Part shown: piece by piece, positions 57,701 to 64,000 of the stretch
Numbering within the stretch: the first letter of the stretch is position 1
Layout of the letters: each line of letters starts with the position of its first letter
NCBI RefSeq assembly: GCF_900108365.1
Contig: NZ_FNWQ01000010.1
Span: 1 to 64,000, forward strand
DNA from: Chryseobacterium culicis
GTDB lineage: Bacteria > Bacteroidota > Bacteroidia > Flavobacteriales > Weeksellaceae
DNA: 64,000 nt
Reading direction: 5' to 3'
Made by a program: the position numbers and the translations under genes
The notes under the pieces: generated by a model
Seen by the model: the letters and a program-made list of their open reading frames with translations, nothing else
What the model was told of the DNA's origin: nothing
Database searches by the model: none

Positions 57701-58422
57701 GTTCCACTGCTGATGATAGGATGGTGTAGCGCCACAATAATTCTTTTGCCCTGATTTTTAATGATCAGATCTTTAAATTCTGTAAAAAAATCTTCACGCG
57801 TTTTGATGTTGCAGTTTTTATTAATACCCGGATAATTATCCCAATTCGCAATTACCCACTCGGTATCAATAGCAATGAGCTTTATATCTTTAGAAACATT
57901 AATATCATCAATAGGGCAACCGTTTTTAGGCAGAAACGCTTTTTTATCGTCAAGGTATTTTTTTACCAGTCCTTCCTGGGTGTTCAATCCTTCCAGACCA
58001 CTGTACCAGTCGTGGTTTCCGGGGATGACTAACGTTTTGCCTTTGAAATTTTTGGTTATAGCCAGCTGATTTTCAAGTTTTTGTTTAGCCGTTGTATACC
58101 CGCTATCTGTTTCTTTCGGCATGCCGTTCGGATAGATATTATCTCCAAGAAAGATCAGCATAGAATTACTGTCGGCAGAATCCAGTTTACTTTTCAGTAA
58201 ATTCAGTGTTTTTTGTGCCTGAGGTTCATCTGAGTTTCCTGCATCTCCAATCAGGAAGAGTTTAAAATCACTATCAGATTTTATTTCGGAATCTTTTACT
58301 TCAAATAAGTTTTTGCCCTTTTGTACGTTATAGGTAGCACAGGAATAAAGCACTCCTGCAGACATTACCGTTCGAAGAACAATAGAAGTATTTTTTAGAT
58401 GAGTTTTAAAGGATAAATTCAT
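54706..58422 (-). CDS. Metallophosphoesterase fused to an outer membrane beta-barrel, lipoprotein
   Basis: A 1238-residue exported protein. N-terminus: a signal with lipobox LYSC (Cys28). Residues about 52-370 are a calcineurin-like phosphoesterase: LIGDAG (Asp60), FLGDN (Asp94), GNHDW (136-140), LHHPIISSG and GHDHN near 315. Residues about 450-860 are a conserved middle region with no recognised domain ('RDQAFSKYDGAAFKI', 'WIYGLEDDDTYVVTG'). The last ~330 residues alternate as beta-strands, with Omp85/surface-antigen-like segments ('AAIGGNNGMRAFRNERFAGRSYFTNNSEIRWDFGRI', 'NMGILIGYDIGRVW') and a C-terminal phenylalanine (GVGMKF) fitting a beta-signal. Starts 26 bp from a divergent HD-PycTM gene. 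Confidence 0.88.
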   Translation of the reverse strand: MNLSFKTHLKNTSIVLRTVMSAGVLYSCATYNVQKGKNLFEVKDSEIKSDSDFKLFLIGDAGNSDEPQAQKTLNLLKSKLDSADSNSMLIFLGDNIYPNGMPKETDSGYTTAKQKLENQLAITKNFKGKTLVIPGNHDWYSGLEGLNTQEGLVKKYLDDKKAFLPKNGCPIDDINVSKDIKLIAIDTEWVIANWDNYPGINKNCNIKTREDFFTEFKDLIIKNQGKRIIVALHHPIISSGTHAGFTAAKSHLYPFNSKVPVPVIASVANILRSSSGASPEDINNQHYADLANRLKSIVQDKENIIFVSGHDHNLQYHEEGNIRQIISGAGSKTDPSTIVEKTDFSYGGSGFAVLNFRKDESTDVEYFSTKDAQLQKLTHISVISKPDVFINNFPNSFPATFSSTIYPVQLTEKRKFYRWLWGDHYRKYYGIPIEAPTANLSELNGGYIPFREGGGNQSNSLRLKSADGQEFVMRGVKKSAIRFLNNMAFQKSTLGEELADTFPEKFLLDFYTTNHPFTPFTIGNMSEKLNIFHSNPKLYYIPKQQALGRYNEDYGDEMYMIEERFSSDPKTLAYLDHAKDIVSTDDVLKNLNKSDTYSVDRESYIRARLFDMLIGDWDRHSDQWKWAEYEVGDKIVYKPIPKDRDQAFSKYDGAAFKIIMNVPAIRHMKTFTEEISSVKWLAMEPYPMDLVFLKGADQSEWEAQAKYIQEHLTDADIDDAFHNLPKEVQDETIAEIQRKLKARKAKLVNYASQYYDVLQKKVPLAGTVKPDKFVITKNGHSVLVQQYKLGKDKDKNELVFEKTYHDSKTKELWIYGLEDDDTYVVTGSGNPKMTIRLIGGYNHDTYNVADGRKVKIYDFKSQKNTYNSGNATRNITDDYDINSYNYKHPKYNSVAGYPNLDYNPDDGVIVGVLANYTVNNFIRDPFTQKHSLKANFYTATAGFSLTYKGVFKKAISGWDFNIDAFYTTPRFSQNFFGLSNESEYDKENTEREYNRARISKFNFAPSLYKKSWMNLSHQFQLTFEDNKVQRKADRFINQSPDVRPGVFNSQQFVGANYTFGYKNADNAAFPTLGLEFMLNADWKATLSDFNKNFVTVKGKLAVDHRIDKKGKFVFANSSNVMWINNNNFEFYQAAAIGGNNGMRAFRNERFAGRSYFTNNSEIRWDFGRIRNNIAPANMGILIGYDIGRVWNDTENSRKWHQSAGAGVWLSIVEMMSARLNYFYGSDGGRVSAGVGMKF

Positions 58423-58448
58423 AAATTTACATTAACAAAATTTCAGGG

Positions 58449-59624
58449 ATGAGCATTTTACAAAAAGCTAAAAATTATGTTGAAATCTTATTCAAAGATA
58501 AGTTATCTTCAGTATATTTTTATCATAATTTTATCCATACTGCCTACACCGTGAATAAGGCAGAGGAAATCATGAAAAATACTCCTGTTTCTGAAGAGGA
58601 TCAGGAGAAAGTACTCGTTGCATTATGGTTTCATGATACGGGGTATATAGAATGTGCTCTGAACCATGAAGAGAGGAGTGTGGAGGTGATGAAAGCTTTT
58701 TTACACCAGGAAAATTACCCGGAAAACTACATTGCCGATGTTGAAAAACTGATTCTGGCTACCAAAATTCATTACGAACCTCAGAATTTACTGGAGAAAA
58801 TTGTAAAAGATGCTGATTTCAGCCATTTTGCAGGCCATGATTACAGTGACATTTCCGATGCTTTGAGAAAAGAGTGGGAACTGACCAACGTAAGGTGTTT
58901 TTCCAACGAAGAATGGAATGCCGGAAATCTTGATATGCTGAAAAATAAGCATACTTTTTATACCGACTACGCCAAAGAAAACTGGGAGCCGCTGAAAAAA
59001 AAGAACATCAAAAAGATCGAAAAGAAGCTGGAAAAAGAAGAAGAGAAAAAAGAAAATAAAAAGGAAAGCGCAGAAGGAAAAAAAGAGAAAGAAAAATCTG
59101 ACAGAAGCGTAGATACTTTATTCAGGGTAACATTGAATAACCATACAAGGCTAAGTGATATTGCAGACAGCAAAGCCAATATTCTTTTATCGGTAAATGC
59201 AATTATCATTTCAGTATGTCTTTCTGTCTTGGTACCCAAGCTCGATGCTCCTAAGAATTCCCATTTGATTCTTCCGAGTTTTATCTTGTTGCTTTCAAGT
59301 GTACTCACCATTATATTTGCCATCTTATCCACCAAACCTAATGTGACAAAAACTACATTTACCTCACAGGACATTACGAACCGGAAAGTAAATCTTCTTT
59401 TCTTCGGAAACTTTCAGCAGATGCTGTTTGATGACTATCATAATGCCATGAAAGACCTGATCAAAGACAGAGATTATATCTACGATTCTATGGTGAAAGA
59501 TCTCTATTATCTGGGGAAGGTTCTTAACAGAAAATACAAGCTTTTATCTATTACCTACAAAATTTTTATGGCTGGGATTATTATTTCCGTGCTTTCGTTT
59601 GGGGCTGCATTTCTTAGTCTTTAG
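58449..59624 (+). CDS. HD-domain protein fused to a Pycsar effector (PycTM/DUF5706) membrane domain
   Basis: A 391-residue protein in three parts. Residues about 1-150 are an HD domain with the expected ligands: YHNFIHT (His26 or His30), WFHDTGY (His62-Asp63) and KDADF (Asp121 or Asp123). Residues about 182-218 are a charged Lys/Glu coil. Residues about 222-391 match the Pycsar effector family (PF18967, earlier DUF5706): 'RVTLNNHTRLSDIADSKANILLSVNAIIISV' then membrane helices at about 243-262, 272-294 and 368-390. PycTM in Pycsar responds to cCMP or cUMP by damaging the membrane. No cyclase gene is in this window. Start at ATG 58449 fits a conserved N-terminus and leaves 26 bp to the divergent gene. 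Confidence 0.87.
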   Translation: MSILQKAKNYVEILFKDKLSSVYFYHNFIHTAYTVNKAEEIMKNTPVSEEDQEKVLVALWFHDTGYIECALNHEERSVEVMKAFLHQENYPENYIADVEKLILATKIHYEPQNLLEKIVKDADFSHFAGHDYSDISDALRKEWELTNVRCFSNEEWNAGNLDMLKNKHTFYTDYAKENWEPLKKKNIKKIEKKLEKEEEKKENKKESAEGKKEKEKSDRSVDTLFRVTLNNHTRLSDIADSKANILLSVNAIIISVCLSVLVPKLDAPKNSHLILPSFILLLSSVLTIIFAILSTKPNVTKTTFTSQDITNRKVNLLFFGNFQQMLFDDYHNAMKDLIKDRDYIYDSMVKDLYYLGKVLNRKYKLLSITYKIFMAGIIISVLSFGAAFLSL

Positions 59625-59736
59625 TAAGACAAACATCCATTCGTAAATAAAGCCTGAATTTGATTGTAGAGCTTATGATATTTTAAACCGGTTTTTTCAT
59701 AATGAAAAAATCAGATCATTGCTGTCGTCTAATTAT

Positions 59737-62049
59737 TTATTCCTGCGGAAGCGTAAAAGAAACCCTCAGTGCCAGCAGTCCTGTTATTCCCTGAAGATCC
59801 TCTACCCGTAAGAATTCTATATCATGCTGCAGGACCCCTTTTTTCTGCAGTTTGGAAATATAGTCGAGGTATTCTTTCTGGTTTTCCATTCCGAAATAGA
59901 CGATGGTAATTTTTCCGGGAGCCGTGATGCGTTCTGAAGAATCTTTGATGTGCGCTTTATCAAGGCGTTTTTTGATGATCTCATAATAAGAATTATAAGC
60001 GCCGTCTACATCAAAACGTTTTTCATCCATTCTGAAGCGGATGTCTATTTTCTCATTATAAACGAAAATCAGTGAAGCAATATCCAGCGGTACCGGAAGA
60101 TTTTTTTTAAACGACTGAAATTCAAGTTCCATTTTACAAATGGTTTTCAGCTGCCAGTATCTCAGTTTGTGGACAACTTTTGAGGTATAATGAAGTTCAG
60201 GTGCGATGGTAGAACCAATGTACAGATTATGCTCTACACCATCAGACTTAAATCTTTCGTAATAATGTGGGAAAATTTCCTGTGCCTTTATCTGGCTTTC
60301 ATCCAGCAGATCGGCCAGTTTACGGTTGACAAGCGTAATAGAATCATCAAGATTCTTTCTGTGATGATAAAATAAATCAGTAGGAGTGAAGACATGTGAA
60401 AAATAATCCTTGATCTTCGTTTTAATTTCCCTGGATGTTTTTATTTCCAGTTTTCCCTGCAGAAAAGGATGAATTTCTTCCCTTAACAGCCGTTGAAACC
60501 GTTGTTCTGTATCAGCTTTAATTTCGTTATTCAGCTCATTTTCAAAAATATCCAATGCCAGCAGAAATTTTTCTGAGTCGGAATTGGTGAGTGTAAAAAT
60601 CTCATTCAGCCATTCAATCTGCTGATTAAGATCCTGCAGCATCAGATTATATCGTTTTTCCGAAGAAGAACGAATATCTGAAACCCCAAACAGCGGAGTA
60701 AGGTTTTTAAACGAAATCTGCTTTAATGTATATATTTTCTTACCAAGTGATGCCGTAAAATATTTTTCAGCTTCGTTTCTGAATTTCCATACCACGCTGT
60801 CGTGAATAGTAGTGTATTCACGCTGGATGATGGCTTCTATCTGATAGTTTTTCTCAAAGTAAAACCTGTTCAGGGAGAAAAGTATCATATCAGTAAAGAA
60901 CTCAAGCTTTTTAAGCTTCAAACCATTGAAACTCCCCGCAACAGGCGAGGTAAATTCCATAATGGCAAGAAGTTCACCGTCTTTCATGATAGGAATTACC
61001 ATAAAACTGTTGACATTATTATCCTTTAAAATGCTAAATGAAGGAAGCTGCTTTACGCTCTCATCCAGATTATTAACATTGGAAACAACTATGGGCTTTG
61101 AATTATGATTTAAGTTATTGAATGTACTTTTTCTTGTCTCTTCGTCAAATGCATTGATCCAGAAATCCAGGATATGATTTGTCAGAAGGCTCTCATAAAT
61201 CGGAAGATTATCCAGTTTCTGTTCTTTTTTATTAAAAGTCATCAGCCCGAAACTCAGTTCCGAAACATCGAAATAAGATTTGAAAATTTCCGTAAGATTT
61301 TCATTGGGATTCAGATCTTCAGGATCAATTTCTATCATGCTTGATTTCAGGTCAGAAAGTGCAACTTCAGAGGTGCAGTCTACGAGAGAGATGATCGTAA
61401 ACCCTTTCAGTATCCAGGACTGCGAAGGGAAATATTTTTTCCACAGCTTAAAATCATCCAGGTTTTCCAAAAGCATATCCAAAACATCATCAGATGGAAT
61501 TTTAGCATCTTCCGTTGGGGTTATTTCTGTAAAATCTGAATTGACGGTAATTTTGTAATGCTTCATGATTCCCTGTTTATTGGGAATATCATAATAGAAC
61601 GGGATGGTACTTTTAATGTCTTTTTTAAAGTAGCTCTGAAGAATCAGGCAGCAGCAGAAAACATAAAACTCATTATCTGTAATGTTCCTGAGTTCTATTT
61701 CGAAGTCTTTTCCGGCATCTTTAAGAATGTCTTTAAACCTTTCCGTATAATTGAATGTGATATTGGAAAGCGGTATGCTTGCCGCTTTTATTTCGTTTCT
61801 GGTAAGGCCTGTCGGGAAAAGATCTGCAAGAAGAAGTCTGATGAGGTCTTCGTGCTGCTCCAGAAAATTGGTATCCTGAAAGCCCTCTTTAAGCTCTTTA
61901 AAATTTCTGGTGCTCTCAATCAGGGACTCTGCATAGTTGGCTCTGTATTCCAATCTGTCATTATACCGGATATGTTCCAGAACATCCAAATATTTTTTGA
62001 ATGATATGTAAACTTGAAAAGGGGAGTCTTTTTTATACAGATTAGCCAA
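59737..62049 (-). CDS. Large GAF-domain protein of unknown function
   Basis: A 770-residue cytoplasmic protein. A GAF domain at about 285-400 is the only recognisable one ('LTNHILDFWINAFDEETRK', 'KPIVVSNVNNL', 'VNSFMVIPIMKDGELLAIMEFTSPVAGSFN'). Before it, a ~260-residue helical/beta region; after it, a long helical stretch (about 410-650) and a C-terminal beta-alpha domain. No signal peptide, membrane helix, kinase, cyclase or EAL/GGDEF motif was found. It is convergent with the HD-PycTM gene (112 bp between ends). Long GAF proteins of this form occur across Bacteroidota, from memory, with no assigned role. Confidence 0.82.
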   Translation of the reverse strand: MANLYKKDSPFQVYISFKKYLDVLEHIRYNDRLEYRANYAESLIESTRNFKELKEGFQDTNFLEQHEDLIRLLLADLFPTGLTRNEIKAASIPLSNITFNYTERFKDILKDAGKDFEIELRNITDNEFYVFCCCLILQSYFKKDIKSTIPFYYDIPNKQGIMKHYKITVNSDFTEITPTEDAKIPSDDVLDMLLENLDDFKLWKKYFPSQSWILKGFTIISLVDCTSEVALSDLKSSMIEIDPEDLNPNENLTEIFKSYFDVSELSFGLMTFNKKEQKLDNLPIYESLLTNHILDFWINAFDEETRKSTFNNLNHNSKPIVVSNVNNLDESVKQLPSFSILKDNNVNSFMVIPIMKDGELLAIMEFTSPVAGSFNGLKLKKLEFFTDMILFSLNRFYFEKNYQIEAIIQREYTTIHDSVVWKFRNEAEKYFTASLGKKIYTLKQISFKNLTPLFGVSDIRSSSEKRYNLMLQDLNQQIEWLNEIFTLTNSDSEKFLLALDIFENELNNEIKADTEQRFQRLLREEIHPFLQGKLEIKTSREIKTKIKDYFSHVFTPTDLFYHHRKNLDDSITLVNRKLADLLDESQIKAQEIFPHYYERFKSDGVEHNLYIGSTIAPELHYTSKVVHKLRYWQLKTICKMELEFQSFKKNLPVPLDIASLIFVYNEKIDIRFRMDEKRFDVDGAYNSYYEIIKKRLDKAHIKDSSERITAPGKITIVYFGMENQKEYLDYISKLQKKGVLQHDIEFLRVEDLQGITGLLALRVSFTLPQE

Positions 62050-62235
62050 GCGCTGGAAATTTAGAGTAAAGTTATGAAAAAAGCGGAATATTGCCCGTCT
62101 GAAATTTTTATTTTATTGCACATAATTCACAGGATATTTGGGAAAATTCTGCAATGTATTTAGTAATTTTTTGCTGTTATCCGGAAAGCAGAATTGCGGC
62201 ATTACTGATTAATGAATTCCAGCACTTTCAAAAAT

Positions 62236-62264
62236 AAAAAAGCACAACTGAAAGTTGTGCTTTT
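62236..62264 (-). terminator. Terminator of the nuo operon end
   Basis: AAAAAGCACAACT (62236-62249) and AGTTGTGCTTTT (62253-62264) form a 12-bp stem around GAA, 20 bp after the nuoN stop. Read on the minus strand it ends in T. Confidence 0.87.
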
Positions 62265-62283
62265 GATATTGTAAATTCAGATG

Positions 62284-63663
62284 TTACAATCCGAACATTC
62301 TTGCAAACATATCCGGGAATACCCCAAGAATAACAATTAAAACAATAACAACTACTCCAATAATGTTATAAGTAAGTGTTACTTTTTCTGATGATTTGAA
62401 TGTTGATTCTTTGAAGAAGAACATTGCAATGATCAGTCTTAAATAATAAGCAATGGATAACGCAGAACCTAATACTGCTACCAATACTAAGAAAGCGGCA
62501 CCGTTCATAGCCTGGGAGAATAAAGCAAATTTCCCCATGAAACCGGCAGTTAACGGAACTCCAGCCATTGAAAGCATAGAGATTGTTGCAGCTGTTGCTA
62601 ATAAAGGTTCAGTTTTCGCCAATCCTTTAAAGGCTCCGAAAGAAGTTTCTCTCTTTAATTTCTCTACCCAGATCAGACACATGAAAACACCTACGGTAGA
62701 TAAAGAATATGCAAATAAGTAAAATGCCAAATTATAGGTAGAAAGGCTTGTCATTCCGAAGAATACCAATCCGATATATCCTGCGTGGGATACTGAAGAG
62801 TAAGCCAGCATTCTTTTTGCATTCGTCTGAGCAAGACTCATAACGTTTGCTAAAAGTAATGTAATGATTAAGAATACTCCCAGAACATTAATCCATTCAT
62901 GAGTAACCCCGGCAAAACCAAGCGTCATCAGTCTGAACAGGGCAAAAAATCCGGAGATCTTTACCACACTCGCCATAAAAGCTGTGATCAGTGAAGGAGA
63001 ACCTGCATATACATCAGGGCTCCACATGTGGAAAGGTGCTAAAGCTACTTTGAATGCCAATGCACAAAGAATCAGTAATACTCCTAAAATGAACATTACA
63101 TTTCCGGAATTAGCTACTCCGAAATCATGAATCTTGTAAAGATCAAAACTTCCTGCACTTCCATAGATGAACGCTATACCAAACAGTAAGAAACCTGTTG
63201 CAAAGGCACCCATAAGGAAATATTTAATAGAAGCTTCGTTAGATCTCAGATCAGTTTTGTTAGCTCCTGCCATTACATACAATGGAATAGAAAGGATTTC
63301 AACACCTAAGAACATCGTCACTAAGTTCTGATATCCGAAAAGGATGATCCCTCCACATAATGCAAATAGCATCAGTGCATATAATTCTGACTGGTGGCTT
63401 CTGTGGTTGCTGAACGCAAAACCTCCCAGGAAGAATAATAATAAAGTTGTTACGATTGATATTTTAGTGAATAATGCGGTATTGCCACTGTACTCATACA
63501 TATGCTTGTAATGGTCGAAGAACGAACATTCCGGCATAAAACTTACATACAATGCAATGATTAATCCCAAAATCCCAATGTATCTTGCGAATTTTCCTTG
63601 TTCAAAAACTCCTGAAAATAACGCAATAACTGCCGTTAGGAAAACAATAATTAAAACACTCAT
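62284..63663 (-). CDS. nuoN: NADH-quinone oxidoreductase subunit N
   Basis: A 459-residue inner membrane subunit of complex I with about 14 hydrophobic helices. Characteristic antiporter-like segments are 'FLGVEILSIPLYVMAGANKTDLRSNEASIKYFLMGAFATGFLLFGIAFIYG' (with the conserved Glu and Lys of TM5 and TM7), 'LAFKVALAPFHMWSPDVYAGSP' and 'LAYSSVSHAGYIGL'. It translocates protons as one of three Mrp-related subunits. It is the last gene of the nuo operon, directly after nuoM with 16 bp between, and a terminator follows. Confidence 0.95.
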   Translation of the reverse strand: MSVLIIVFLTAVIALFSGVFEQGKFARYIGILGLIIALYVSFMPECSFFDHYKHMYEYSGNTALFTKISIVTTLLLFFLGGFAFSNHRSHQSELYALMLFALCGGIILFGYQNLVTMFLGVEILSIPLYVMAGANKTDLRSNEASIKYFLMGAFATGFLLFGIAFIYGSAGSFDLYKIHDFGVANSGNVMFILGVLLILCALAFKVALAPFHMWSPDVYAGSPSLITAFMASVVKISGFFALFRLMTLGFAGVTHEWINVLGVFLIITLLLANVMSLAQTNAKRMLAYSSVSHAGYIGLVFFGMTSLSTYNLAFYLFAYSLSTVGVFMCLIWVEKLKRETSFGAFKGLAKTEPLLATAATISMLSMAGVPLTAGFMGKFALFSQAMNGAAFLVLVAVLGSALSIAYYLRLIIAMFFFKESTFKSSEKVTLTYNIIGVVVIVLIVILGVFPDMFARMFGL

Positions 63664-63679
63664 CTCTTAAAATATCAAA

Positions 63680-64000
63680 TTAACTTACCATTGATTGGTA
63701 GATAAACTTCACCGAACTACTCACCATGTCGATTACCGGTTGTGGGAAAATACCCAGTAAAATCACAAAAACCGCTAAACTTGCCAATACAGAAAATTCT
63801 ACTCCTGATAAATCTTTTGCTGTACTTAAAACCGCTGCATCTCCTTCTCCGAACATTGCTTTTCCGTAGAATCTCAATAAATACACCGCACAAAGAATTA
63901 CCGTAAGACCAGCAATTACTGCTGCTGTTCCGTTAAAATCATATACAGATTTCAACAAAATAAATTCTCCGATGAATCCATTCGTTAATGGAACTCCCAT
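63680..64000 (-). CDS. nuoM: NADH-quinone oxidoreductase subunit M, C-terminal part (partial)
   Basis: The frame enters from the right edge of the window; 106 residues are visible, starting in the middle of the conserved 'GVPLTNGFIGEFILLKSVYDF' (the LPxxxGFxGEF region) of NuoM and ending in two more membrane helices (FVILLGIFPQPV). The true start lies beyond the window. Sixteen bases separate it from nuoN in the order expected for the nuo operon. The call depends on position and this short segment, but the match is good. Confidence 0.9.
   Translation of the reverse strand: MGVPLTNGFIGEFILLKSVYDFNGTAAVIAGLTVILCAVYLLRFYGKAMFGEGDAAVLSTAKDLSGVEFSVLASLAVFVILLGIFPQPVIDMVSSSVKFIYQSMVS

Noticed and set aside
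58449-59624. A complete Pycsar operon
   Set aside because: No uridylate or cytidylate cyclase (PycC-type) gene was found on either side within the window; only the effector-type domain is present.

Overview
The window looks like chromosome of a low-GC flavobacterium, most likely Chryseobacterium or a close relative (Weeksellaceae). The reasons are: PorV/PorQ- and PorP/SprF-family proteins of the type IX secretion machinery; many promoters of the Bacteroidota form TAnnTTTG a few bases before short leaders; families largely confined to this phylum (DUF3822, DUF5606, PASTA protein without a kinase, GIN-domain adhesin-like lipoprotein); and a short 'MKNL..S...L....GG' leader peptide of the kind common in Chryseobacterium. 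No tool was run; names rest on motifs read directly.

Layout. 1-700: end of an rRNA operon (3' end of 5S rRNA, terminator), a 5-bp tandem repeat and an orphan double-glycine leader peptide. 720-9161: acyl-CoA carboxylase beta subunit, a possible small RNA, transporter, PorV-like protein, uvrC. 9292-18218: hutH, acetyltransferase, subtilisin-like and DPP4-like peptidases, DODA dioxygenase, YceI, flavin monooxygenase. 18290-24348: sbcCD with two tiny neighbours, an FKBP isomerase, YchJ. 24593-32259: M3 peptidase, GIN lipoprotein, Kef-type antiporter with its oxidoreductase partner, lemA-TPM-TPM operon. 32334-42115: folA, TRIC channel, a four-helix-bundle pseudogene, coaD, ddl, PASTA protein, RluD-like synthase, PorP/SprF, hemW, murI. 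42192-46687: a divergent nitroreductase/HxlR pair, then rsmD, DUF3822, Smr and phosphodiesterase. 46775-53588: serine hydrolase, archaemetzincin, sixA, ruvX-def, mazG. 53682-62049: secreted protein, a phosphoesterase/outer-membrane-barrel fusion divergent from an HD-PycTM protein, and a GAF protein. 62284-64000: nuoN and the end of nuoM.

Most of the window is housekeeping: peptidoglycan precursors (murI, ddl), cofactors (coaD, folA, hemW), repair (uvrC, sbcCD, ruvX), translation (def, rsmD, RluD-like) and respiration (nuoMN). No prophage, insertion sequence, tRNA or CRISPR array was seen. Non-coding mobility shows as at least three short palindromic repeat families, each found twice or more here, and one decayed gene flanked by inverted repeats.

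The most interesting places are: the HD-PycTM protein (58449-59624), which joins an HD phosphohydrolase-type domain to the membrane effector domain of Pycsar anti-phage systems but has no cyclase beside it and starts only 26 bp from a divergent lipidated phosphoesterase-barrel fusion; the perfect 18-bp inverted repeat that brackets both promoters of the nitroreductase/HxlR pair; the six-cysteine GG-leader peptide; and a candidate ~110-nt small RNA at about 2500-2612.
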